Shown piece after piece: positions 56,606 through 64,000 of a stretch of 64,000 bases of DNA; within the stretch, counting starts at the first letter, position 1, and each line of letters begins with the position of its first letter. Where the stretch lies: positions 26,370 through 90,369 of the forward strand of contig NZ_JBHMQT010000012.1 of assembly GCF_042435035.1 (NCBI RefSeq), written 5' to 3'. The notes under the pieces are model-generated. The model made no database searches and had not been told where the DNA came from. It saw only the letters and a program-made list of their open reading frames with translations. Origin of the DNA: Sphaerimonospora cavernae. GTDB lineage: Bacteria; Actinomycetota; Actinomycetes; Streptosporangiales; Streptosporangiaceae. The translations under genes were made by a program, and so were the position numbers.

Positions 56606-57436
56606 ATGACAGCGCACCTGGTCGTGGCGCCGAATATCGACTGGCAACTACTCTTCGATCGAATCTTCAACGGCAGCCCGGTCTTCTGGCATTCGCTGGC
56701 GGCCACGGTCTACATCTCCATCAGTGCACAACTCGTCGGCATCATCCTCGGGGTGCTCACGGTCGGTGCGGTGCGATCGCGCATCCCGCCGCTGCGCGCG
56801 CTGGCCTGGCTGTACCGTCTGGTGATGCGTGGGACGCCGCCCATCGTTCAGATCTTCTTCATTTACTACGGGGCCAATCTGCTTCTGGGCTTCGACTTGT
56901 TCCCAGCCAATCTCAGCGTGGGCTCGATCACCATCTCCGGGGCGCTCATCGCGGGTATCACGGCTCTCGGCCTGATCGAGGGCGCGTACATGAGCGAGAT
57001 TATCCGCGGCGGACTTGAATCGGTCGAGGACGGCCAACTCGAGGCAGCCCTCGCGGTAGGAATGACCAGAAGAAAAGCAATGTGGCGGATCATTGCGCCG
57101 CAGGCGGCCCGAGTGATCATTCCTACGGTCGGCAACCAATACAACTACATGCTGAAAGCGACCTCGCTGCTGTCCTTCATCGGAGTCAACGAAATGTTCC
57201 AGGACGCCCAGATGGGGTATGCGGCCACATTCCAGCCGGTTGAGTACTTTATCGGCGTAGCCATCTGGTACCTGGTCCTGACCTCGCTCTGGGGTGCTAT
57301 CCAGACCCGAATTGAGAGAAGACTCGGAGCATCGGAGTCCGAAACCATTGGGGAGAGGCCTCTATGGAAACCATGGAAGAAGAATTTGAACGCACTGGTA
57401 CGCCGGAACCGGGAGACGGAGAAGGCGGGCGCGTGA
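56606..57436 (+). CDS. Polar amino acid-type ABC importer permease
   Basis: A 276-residue HisM/GlnP-family permease with about five membrane segments (SLAATVYISISAQLVGIILGVL first), and the coupling motif EAALAVGMTRRKAMWRIIAPQA. It usually dimerises for amino acid or opine uptake. ATG 56606 has GAGG six bases upstream. The ATPase follows with an overlap; the binding protein is encoded four kilobases downstream. Confidence 0.9.
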   Translation: MTAHLVVAPNIDWQLLFDRIFNGSPVFWHSLAATVYISISAQLVGIILGVLTVGAVRSRIPPLRALAWLYRLVMRGTPPIVQIFFIYYGANLLLGFDLFPANLSVGSITISGALIAGITALGLIEGAYMSEIIRGGLESVEDGQLEAALAVGMTRRKAMWRIIAPQAARVIIPTVGNQYNYMLKATSLLSFIGVNEMFQDAQMGYAATFQPVEYFIGVAIWYLVLTSLWGAIQTRIERRLGASESETIGERPLWKPWKKNLNALVRRNRETEKAGA

Positions 57437-58212
57437 CCGCCGGCGACTCGGACCGGGTGTCGTTGCGCGCTGTCGGTGTGACCAAGAGCTTCGGGCGCGT
57501 CGAAGTGTTACGCGGCGTCTCGACCGACATCCCGTCACACGGCACTACTGCGATCATCGGGCCGTCCGGCTCCGGCAAGACCACATTCCTTCGCTGCCTG
57601 AACGGGCTCGAACTTCCGGACAGCGGCAGGATCGAGGTTGAGGGCGAGATCATGCCCTGGTCGAACGGGCGGCCAATCCTGGGCCGCCGCCGGGAACGCG
57701 AAGCCGCGCGAGTCCGGCAGGAGTTCGGGTTCGTCTTCCAGAGATTCAACCTCTGGCCCCACATGACCGCCCTGGAAAATGTTACCGAAGGTCCGATCCG
57801 GGTGCGACGGATGGTGGCAGCCGAGGCGAAGGAGTTGGGCCGATCGCTGCTGGCCCGGGTGGGGCTCGAGCAAAAGATCGACGAATACCCGCGCCGTCTG
57901 TCGGGCGGCCAGCAGCAGCGTGTGGCGATCGCACGGGCCCTGGCCATGGAGCCGAAGATTCTGCTCTTCGACGAAGCCACGAGTGCGCTCGATCCCGAAA
58001 TGGTCGGTGAGGTCCTCGAGGTAATGAAGGATCTAGCCTATCAGGGGATGACCATGGTCTGCGTGACGCACGAAATCGGATTCGCGCGAGAGGTCGCGCA
58101 CAAAGTCATCATGATGGACGACGGCTCCATTGTGGAAGAGGGAACACCCGGCGAGGTATTCGACACTCCGAAGAGCGACCGGACCGCCCGATTCCTTTCG
58201 AAGGTTCTGTAA
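57433..58212 (+). CDS. Polar amino acid-type ABC importer ATPase
   Basis: A 259-residue GlnQ/HisP-type ATPase: GPSGSGKT at residues 43-50, Q-loop FVFQRFNLWPHMTALENV, signature LSGGQQQRVAIARAL, Walker B ILLFDEATSALDPE, and the H-loop VTHEIGFA. GTG 57433 overlaps the permease stop (GTGA). An ATG at 57364 with a good GAGAGG site would add an acidic 23-residue leader, so the start is open. Confidence 0.9.
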   Translation: MTAGDSDRVSLRAVGVTKSFGRVEVLRGVSTDIPSHGTTAIIGPSGSGKTTFLRCLNGLELPDSGRIEVEGEIMPWSNGRPILGRRREREAARVRQEFGFVFQRFNLWPHMTALENVTEGPIRVRRMVAAEAKELGRSLLARVGLEQKIDEYPRRLSGGQQQRVAIARALAMEPKILLFDEATSALDPEMVGEVLEVMKDLAYQGMTMVCVTHEIGFAREVAHKVIMMDDGSIVEEGTPGEVFDTPKSDRTARFLSKVL

Positions 58213-58243
58213 TTCGTCGGCGAGTGTTCGGGAGTGGTGGACA

Positions 58244-59698
58244 ATGATGAACCCTGGCAACGAGGTCTTTGAGCGGCACTGTCACTGGATCGGCGGCACC
58301 TGGACGCCGCCTTCACGACCAGGTGAACTGCTGCCGGTCGTGAACCCGGCCACTGAGGAAGAGATCGGCAGGGTACCGGCCGGCGACGCCATGGATGTCG
58401 GCCGTGCGGTCGACGCGGCGAGTCAGGCGTTGCCTGCTTGGCGTGACACGCCGGTGGAGGACCGACTGACTCTGCTGGAACGGTTCTGCGACGTACTCGA
58501 CGACAATCGCGCCGAACTCGCAGACATCATCACCGCAGAGGTCGGCGCGCCGGTCTCGATATCCGGGCCGATGCACGTCGGGCTGACCTCGGAAATCCTA
58601 CGGGCCTTCGTCGAAATCGGGCGTGAGTTCGACTTCGTCGTCCCTGTGGGAGGGTCCACACTCATTCATGAGCCCGTCGGTGTGGCGGGGTGCATTACGC
58701 CGTGGAATCTGCCGCTGATCCTGATTGCCCAGAAGCTGGGGGCGGCAGTGGTGAGCGGTTGCACAACCGTGTTGAAGCCCAGCGAACTGACGCCGTTCAG
58801 CGCCCTGCGGCTGGCCGAATACATGACTGAGGCGGGCTACCCCCCGGGCGTGTTCAACGTGGTCACCGGCGACGGCCCTGCTGCGGGTGAGGCCCTGGTG
58901 AGTCACCCCATGGTGCGAAAGGTCTCGTTTACGGGTTCGACGAGAGCGGGACGCCGCGTCGCGGCGTTGGCCGCGGAATCCGTGAAGCGAGTGAGTCTCG
59001 AACTCGGCGGGAAGAGCGCCAACCTGGTGCTGCCTGACGCGGACCTGGAGAGGGCTGTTGTCACCGGAAGTCACCAAGCATGCTTCAACGCCGGTCAATC
59101 CTGCATCGCCTGGAGCCGGCTCATCGTTCCGGCCGATCGGCTCGCCGACGCGACCGAGATCGCGGCCCGTGCGATCGGGAGCATGAAAGTCGGCGATCCC
59201 ACGGATCCGACCACCGATGTGGGTCCGCTCGTCTCGGCGGAGGCAGCAGACCGAGTTCGCGGCTACATCGCCAAGGGGGTCGGGGAGGGAGCGCATCTTG
59301 CGCTCGGCGGTTCGGGGCGCCCGTCGGGCCTGCCGCGCGGCTTCTACGTCGAGCCGACGGTGCTCACCAACGTTCAGCCGGACATGATTGTGGCGCAGGA
59401 GGAGATCTTCGGCCCGGTGCTCTGCGTCATTCCGTACCGGACTGAAGAGGAAGCCATCGCGATCGCGAACAGCACTCCATATGGACTACACGGGGCGGTC
59501 TGGTCGCAAGACGAGGACCGCGCGATGGCGGTCGCGCGCCGGTTGGAGACCGGGATGGTCAACATCAATGGATATGGCTTCGACCCGATGGCACCGTTCG
59601 GCGGCTACAAGCAGTCGGGAGTGGGCCGCGAACTCGGCACCGCCGGCCTGCAGGAGTTCCTCGAGGTGAAGGCCGTGCAGCGCTTCCAGCAGAGCTGA
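58244..59698 (+). CDS. Aldehyde dehydrogenase
   Basis: A 484-residue ALDH with ITPWNLPLILIAQKLG, FTGSTRAGRRVAALAA, LELGGKSANLVLPDADL (glutamate), GQSCIAWSR (cysteine) and the C-terminal PFGGYKQSGVGRELG. A complete NAD-dependent enzyme, oxidising an aldehyde made by the neighbouring aminotransferase or an upstream step. ATG 58244 follows GGAGTGG. Confidence 0.92.
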   Translation: MMNPGNEVFERHCHWIGGTWTPPSRPGELLPVVNPATEEEIGRVPAGDAMDVGRAVDAASQALPAWRDTPVEDRLTLLERFCDVLDDNRAELADIITAEVGAPVSISGPMHVGLTSEILRAFVEIGREFDFVVPVGGSTLIHEPVGVAGCITPWNLPLILIAQKLGAAVVSGCTTVLKPSELTPFSALRLAEYMTEAGYPPGVFNVVTGDGPAAGEALVSHPMVRKVSFTGSTRAGRRVAALAAESVKRVSLELGGKSANLVLPDADLERAVVTGSHQACFNAGQSCIAWSRLIVPADRLADATEIAARAIGSMKVGDPTDPTTDVGPLVSAEAADRVRGYIAKGVGEGAHLALGGSGRPSGLPRGFYVEPTVLTNVQPDMIVAQEEIFGPVLCVIPYRTEEEAIAIANSTPYGLHGAVWSQDEDRAMAVARRLETGMVNINGYGFDPMAPFGGYKQSGVGRELGTAGLQEFLEVKAVQRFQQS

Positions 59699-59754
59699 CA
59701 ACCCCGCAACACCACGAACCCCCTACTAGATGTGAGCAAGGACGTGCATCAAGG

Positions 59755-61071
59755 ATGACGAGCAAGAGCTGGATTGAACGGGACCGTGCCAGCCGGCTTC
59801 AATCGCGCTACACGTTTCCGGAGGTGCTGGAACGCGGCAACGGCACCCTGGTCTACGACACTGATGGGCGAGAGTACCTGGACTTCGTCTCCGGTCAGGT
59901 GTGCGCGGTTGCGGGACACGCTCACCCCAAGTACGCGGACGCGATCGCCAAGCAGGCGCACACGCTCATCCAACGCGGCTCGGCGTTCACCGACACATGT
60001 CAGATCCAGCTCGCCGAAAAGGTGGCACAGATGTGCCCCGGCGATCTGAACAAGAGCTACTTCGCATGCACGGGGTCGGAGTCGAACGAGGCTGCGCTGC
60101 GTATGGCGAAGCTCATCACGGGACGGCACGAAGTGGCCGCGCTGGTGCGTGGCTACCACGGCCTGACCGCGGGATCGTTCGGGATCACGGGCCTTGGCGG
60201 CGTCTTCCGGGAGGGTTACGGCCCCATGCAGCCAGGCGCGGTCTTCCTTCCTGCGCCCTACGTGTACAGATGTCCGTTCAAGGGCTGCGACCAGGACGGC
60301 GATTCTTGCGCGATGACCTGCCTGGAACACGGCTTGGATACGCTGCGGCGTACCAGTTCCGGCAGGCCGGCGGCGGTATTCGTCGAAGTCGTCCAGAGCG
60401 CGGGCGGAGTCATCGTGCTGCCGCCGGAGTGGCTGCGTGAAGTGCGCCGTCTCTGTGACGAATGGGGCGCGCTGCTCGTGATCGACGAGGCGCAGACGGG
60501 CTTCGGGCGTACCGGCAAGATGTTCGCTTTCGAGCATTCCGGCGTTATGCCGGACATCCTCACCCTTTCCAAGTCTCTCGGTGGCGGGGTCCCGGTCTCC
60601 GCGGTCGTGGTCCGGGACGGTCTCGCCGCAGAGCTCGAGGCCAAGGGGTACTACCAGTCCAGTTCGCACACCGGCGATCCGCTGCTGTCTGCGGCTGCCC
60701 TTGCCAACCTCATGATCATTGAGGAGGAGGGCCTGGTTGAGAATGCGAGAAAGGTCGGAGAACTTCTCCATAGGGGCCTGGAACAACTACGCAAGGAGTA
60801 CGACATCGTCGGCGATGTGCGTGGCCTCGGGCTGTTCCTCGGGTTCGAGATCGTCGAGAGCAAGGAAACTCGCACGGCAGCCTCCGAGCTCGCTGAGACG
60901 GTTTCGGCGCATTGTCAGCGGGACGGTCTGCTGATCGGTCACGTCCCGGGCGCGGTCAGCGAGAACATCATCCGAATCCTGCCGCCGCTGACGACGACAG
61001 CCTCCGAAGCAGAGCGTGCGCTCGAGATTCTCGGATCAGCGCTGGCACAGGCCAGTTCACAGGCCGGTTGA
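59755..61071 (+). CDS. Class III aminotransferase (2,2-dialkylglycine decarboxylase/omega-transaminase-like)
   Basis: A 438-residue PLP enzyme: FACTGSESNEAALRMAKL, RGYHGLTAGSFGITG, LLVIDEAQTGFGRTGKMFAFE and PLP lysine context LTLSKSLGGGVPVSA. The fold I subgroup includes dialkylglycine decarboxylase, 4-aminobutyrate and beta-alanine transaminases. A cysteine-rich loop (YRCPFKGCDQDGDSCAMTC), uncommon in the family, may bind metal. Next to an amino-acid importer and an ALDH it likely deaminates an imported amine, which the ALDH then oxidises. Confidence 0.88.
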   Translation: MTSKSWIERDRASRLQSRYTFPEVLERGNGTLVYDTDGREYLDFVSGQVCAVAGHAHPKYADAIAKQAHTLIQRGSAFTDTCQIQLAEKVAQMCPGDLNKSYFACTGSESNEAALRMAKLITGRHEVAALVRGYHGLTAGSFGITGLGGVFREGYGPMQPGAVFLPAPYVYRCPFKGCDQDGDSCAMTCLEHGLDTLRRTSSGRPAAVFVEVVQSAGGVIVLPPEWLREVRRLCDEWGALLVIDEAQTGFGRTGKMFAFEHSGVMPDILTLSKSLGGGVPVSAVVVRDGLAAELEAKGYYQSSSHTGDPLLSAAALANLMIIEEEGLVENARKVGELLHRGLEQLRKEYDIVGDVRGLGLFLGFEIVESKETRTAASELAETVSAHCQRDGLLIGHVPGAVSENIIRILPPLTTTASEAERALEILGSALAQASSQAG

Positions 61072-61209
61072 GGCGCTCGAAAGTAGGTGCCTGCGAAACT
61101 CTGTCGGTTTCGCAGGCGCTTGATCCCCGGCTACTCGCCAAGGCTCTGTACCAGAACAGGCAGGGCGGGACATCGAAGAACGAGGTTAGTAGTTACGAGA
61201 AGGAGACTC

Positions 61210-62109
61210 GTGTCCATATCATCGATTTCCTCGATCCACCCTCTTCGGGGGCGCCGAAACAGAGCCATCGGAATGCTCTCAGCGCTGATTTCCGTGGCGA
61301 TTGTGCTGACGGGTTGCGGAAGCTCCGAGAGCAGTTCCGGCGGTGGTGCGGCGGCCAGTGGCGCTCCAGCGGACAGCAAGAAGGCCGGCGACCTCAACAT
61401 CTGCGCGGATCTCGGCTACCCGCCCATGACATTCATGAAAGACAACAACCCGGCCGGGTTCGACGTAGACCTTGCGAATGCCCTCGCAGCAAAAATGGGC
61501 GTGCAGGCCAAGTTCCAGCAAACAGGCTTCCCGAACATCATCGCCGCACTGCAAAGCGGCAAGTGCGATGCGATCATGAACGGGATGAATGGCACTCCCG
61601 CACGGGGCGAGCAAATCGCGATGATACCCTACCTCGAGGACGGGCATGGCTTTGCCGTAGCGAAGGACAACCCGAAGAACATCACTGGCCTCGATGACCT
61701 GACCGGGAAGAGAGTCGCCACGCAGCTCGGTTCGTCCAACCAGGAGTTCCTGGAGGAACAGAGTAAAAGCATGGTCGACCAGGGCAAGGAACCGATCGAG
61801 ATCGTGTCGTTTCCTCAGGACACCGCCGCATTCGCCGCACTGGGAACCGGGAAGGTAGATGCGTTCTTCCAGGACCTCGTGGTGCTCGGCTACTACGGCC
61901 TGACGCATCCCGACAAAATCTCAATAGCGAATGTGTCGGCAAACAAGCAGACTGTCGTCATCGGTACTCGAAAGAATGATACGGACCTGATCGACTCGCT
62001 CACCAAGAGCCTCGACGAGCTCTACCAAGATGGAACCGTGAGCCAAATAGCGAAGACGTGGGGCATACCTGACATCAACCTGCTGAAGTCGCCCGACACC
62101 GCAGGTTGA
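61210..62109 (+). CDS. Polar amino acid-type ABC substrate-binding lipoprotein
   Basis: A 299-residue SBP_bac_3-family lipoprotein. A basic start, a hydrophobic segment and the lipobox VLTGC lie near residue 36, followed by a Ser/Gly linker. The mature domain has LGYPPMTFMKDNNPAGFDVDLANALAAKMG and GKCDAIMNGMNGTPARGEQIA. It delivers an amino acid or related zwitterion to the permease and ATPase encoded at 56.6-58.2 kb. GTG 61210 has AAGGAG six bases upstream. Confidence 0.9.
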   Translation: MSISSISSIHPLRGRRNRAIGMLSALISVAIVLTGCGSSESSSGGGAAASGAPADSKKAGDLNICADLGYPPMTFMKDNNPAGFDVDLANALAAKMGVQAKFQQTGFPNIIAALQSGKCDAIMNGMNGTPARGEQIAMIPYLEDGHGFAVAKDNPKNITGLDDLTGKRVATQLGSSNQEFLEEQSKSMVDQGKEPIEIVSFPQDTAAFAALGTGKVDAFFQDLVVLGYYGLTHPDKISIANVSANKQTVVIGTRKNDTDLIDSLTKSLDELYQDGTVSQIAKTWGIPDINLLKSPDTAG

Positions 62110-63386
62110 GCGGCAGAGCCATGCCAGAAGGGTTGGTCCTTGTCGGCGGCCGTCTCATCGTGGGGGATGGGACGGCACCGATCGACAACGCTGTAGTGAT
62201 CACTGATGATTCAGGTCTGATCACGTATGTGGGAGGCTCGCCTTCCCCACCTGCCGTCATTCCCACCGCGCGGGTGCTCGACGTCAGCGGCTGCACCGTC
62301 ATGCCGGGCTTCTTCGATTGCCACATCCATTTTCATCTGGATGGACTGTGGGGTATGCACAGAAGACAGGACGAGTATCCGCCCGTTCATGTTTTCGAAA
62401 CCGCGGCGCGGATGCGTGAGACGCTGTACGCCGGTGTGACCTCGGCTCGAGATCTAGGCGGGACGGGAGCCGGTTTCAGGGTGGCGCAGGAGCGCGGACT
62501 GCTTGAAGGCCCGCGCCTGCAGGTGGCGCTCCGACTGCTGTCTCACACCGGTGGTCACGCGGACATGACGTGCAAGTCGGGACATGATCTGGTACGCATG
62601 GCCGGCGAGGGTCACGAGATCTGTGACACGCCTGCGGAGGCCCGCCTGTCGGTTCGACGGGTGCTTCGAGATGGGGCCGATCTGGTCAAGGTCTGTGCGA
62701 CGGGCGGTATCTCTACGCCGGCCGACCAACCAGAGGATGAGGGTCTTTCCGAAGAGGAGATCGCCACGGTTGTCGATGAGGCGCGTCGCCATCGACGGCG
62801 GCGGGTCGCGGCGCATGCTCAGGGCGCCGCCGGGATCATCAACGCGATCCGAGGGGGCGTGACCAGCATCGAGCACGGCTACCTGATCGACGATGAGGGC
62901 ATGGATCTCGCACTGGAGCGAGGCGTCTTCGTGGTCCCGACGCTTTCCGCGTTCAGTTCTCTTGACCGAGGCGACGCCATGTCCGCGACCACCCGGCAGA
63001 CCGCGCTCCGGATCCGCGACGAGACCCACGTCCGGATCGCCGCAGCGATCGAGCGAGGGGTGAAGATCGCGGCTGGGACCGACGCCCCCGCAGGCCGGTA
63101 CGGTCACAATCTTGAGGAGTTGGAGAGGCTGGTTGGCCTGGGCATGTCACCGATGGATGCGATCGTTGCCGGCACGGCGACCGCCGCGGACCTGTGCGGT
63201 GTCTCCGACATTCTGGGCACTGTCGAAACAGGAAAGATCGCGGATCTGGCTATCTGCGCCGGCGATCCGCTCTCCGGTATATCCGCGCTCAGCAACCCGG
63301 ACAATATCCGACTTGTGATACAAGGCGGCCGCGTTGTCAAGGACACGGACCGTCGCGCTTCACAAGCCGTCGCACCAGCGCGTTAG
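62106..63386 (+). CDS. Metal-dependent amidohydrolase (imidazolonepropionase/prolidase-like)
   Basis: A 426-residue amidohydrolase: metal motif GFFDCHIHFHLDGLW, bridging-lysine context GADLVKVCATGGISTP, histidines in VAAHAQG and SIEHGYLID, and aspartate in AAGTDAPAG, which make a binuclear site of the prolidase/aryl-hydrolase type. TTG 62106 overlaps the binding-protein stop (TTGA); ATG 62121 is the alternative start. It probably hydrolyses an amide or dipeptide-like bond in the imported compound. Confidence 0.88.
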   Translation: MSGRAMPEGLVLVGGRLIVGDGTAPIDNAVVITDDSGLITYVGGSPSPPAVIPTARVLDVSGCTVMPGFFDCHIHFHLDGLWGMHRRQDEYPPVHVFETAARMRETLYAGVTSARDLGGTGAGFRVAQERGLLEGPRLQVALRLLSHTGGHADMTCKSGHDLVRMAGEGHEICDTPAEARLSVRRVLRDGADLVKVCATGGISTPADQPEDEGLSEEEIATVVDEARRHRRRRVAAHAQGAAGIINAIRGGVTSIEHGYLIDDEGMDLALERGVFVVPTLSAFSSLDRGDAMSATTRQTALRIRDETHVRIAAAIERGVKIAAGTDAPAGRYGHNLEELERLVGLGMSPMDAIVAGTATAADLCGVSDILGTVETGKIADLAICAGDPLSGISALSNPDNIRLVIQGGRVVKDTDRRASQAVAPAR

Positions 63387-63530
63387 CGGGCACGGGCACT
63401 ACCCGCCACGGGGTCGCGCCCCCGGCCTTGTCCTACAACGCCACGCTTGTGAGCTTACTTCTCGAGTGTCGCAATTGGTGGGCAGCCTCATCTGGGCGGT
63501 TCTGAAGGCGGTTCACTGCTTCCGTGTGGC

Positions 63531-64000
63531 TCACGTCGTGCGCTCTTCCGATGCTGCGCTCTCCCGCTCGCGCAGCCAGTCGAGCACGGTGTCGTTGTCC
63601 TGGCCCAGGGCGGGAGGCGGCGTGTGGCGATGAGGATCCGCACCATTGGACCCTTCCGGGGTCTCGAAGCCGTCCGGTGTCTCGAAGCGCAGCGGCGGGC
63701 CGGGAAGCTCGATCGGGCCGAGGACCGGATGATCGACGGTGACCAGCAGGCCCTGGGAACGGACCTGGTCCCAGGCGTACACCTCGTCGATCGACCGGAT
63801 CGCGCCCGCCGGCACGCCCAGCTCGCCGAGTGCGGCCAGCCAGTGCGCCCGGCCGTACGCCGCCAGCGCCTTCTCCATGTCCGCGATCAACTCGTCCCGA
63901 TACGCGAACCGATCCCGGTTCGTCGCATATTTCGCGAGTTCAGGGTCGATGTCCAACAGCGTGGCCACCTTGCGCCACTGCCCCTCGTTGGCCACCGCGA
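63531..64000 (-). CDS. CaiB/BaiF CoA-transferase family III (5' end beyond window)
   Basis: Only the C-terminal part of about 155 residues is visible; the gene continues off the right edge. NEGQWRKVATLLDIDPELAKYATNRDRFAYRDEL, then LGELGVPAGAIRSIDEVYAWDQVRSQGLLVTV and VLGPIELPGPPLRF are the standard end of class III CoA transferases, with a 50-residue tail. Such enzymes move CoA between carboxylic acids. It faces the importer operon convergently. Confidence 0.87.
   Translation of the reverse strand, partial: AVANEGQWRKVATLLDIDPELAKYATNRDRFAYRDELIADMEKALAAYGRAHWLAALGELGVPAGAIRSIDEVYAWDQVRSQGLLVTVDHPVLGPIELPGPPLRFETPDGFETPEGSNGADPHRHTPPPALGQDNDTVLDWLRERESAASEERTT

Overview
The window is high-GC DNA (roughly two-thirds G+C, strong G/C third-position bias, frequent GTG and TTG starts, many ATGA/GTGA/TTGA gene overlaps). 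It comes from an actinomycete, plausibly of the Streptosporangiales type. The family guess rests on gene content and style, not on any marker gene. No rRNA, tRNA, transposase or integrase was seen. The content is accessory: two large catabolic regions either side of a plasmid-like maintenance region.

Region A (1-24.1 kb, almost all minus strand) is a catabolic and uptake cluster. A self-regulated GntR gene leads a tight gene train: VOC proteins, a cupin, a degenerate copy of a solute-binding protein, a complete BMP-type ABC importer (lipoprotein, double ATPase, two permeases), a zinc-type oxidoreductase, a VOC/SnoaL-remnant pair and an AtzA/TrzN-like amidohydrolase. After a 426-bp gap comes a second unit: Rieske oxygenase, VOC, SnoaL, class I aldolase, 2-oxoacid:ferredoxin oxidoreductase (two subunits), hydantoinase/carboxylase A and B, acyl-CoA ligase and an RraA-like protein. 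Together they look like import, ring hydroxylation and CoA-dependent breakdown of a nitrogen-containing cyclic compound; the substrate cannot be read from sequence. A PucR-type regulator and a divergent M20 amidohydrolase close the region.

Region B (24.1-34.3 kb) holds an unlinked chorismate synthase with a highly structured upstream region, an HbpS/GlcG-like protein, two tandem VOC proteins, an FGGY kinase, an alcohol dehydrogenase, a second AtzA/TrzN-like amidohydrolase, a divergent aldehyde dehydrogenase, and a GMC oxidoreductase with its small subunit.

Region C (34.4-44.3 kb) resembles an integrated or decayed plasmid backbone. It has three toxin-antitoxin-like pairs, each with a -10 box placed for leaderless transcription, and a DUF6247-like gene. 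It also has a ParA ATPase preceded by a tandem octanucleotide array (candidate centromere) and followed by a proline-rich DNA-binding partner. A PrimPol-type replication protein, two plus-strand terminators next to that gene, and a small regulator complete it. No transfer or integration genes are visible.

Region D (44.3-64 kb, mostly plus strand) is an aromatic meta-cleavage cluster: crotonase, Rieske dioxygenase alpha/beta, SDR dehydrogenase, alpha/beta hydrolase, extradiol dioxygenase, SnoaL-like protein, ferredoxin, ferredoxin reductase, then hydratase, acetaldehyde dehydrogenase and 4-hydroxy-2-oxovalerate aldolase. A second operon (amino-acid-type ABC importer, aldehyde dehydrogenase, class III aminotransferase, amidohydrolase) follows. 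Both operons have a TTGACG-N16-TA-rich promoter followed immediately by the same CTAGTGG..CCACTAG operator, so they probably form one regulon, suggesting an amino-substituted aromatic or its side chain as substrate. A CoA-transferase III gene runs off the right edge.
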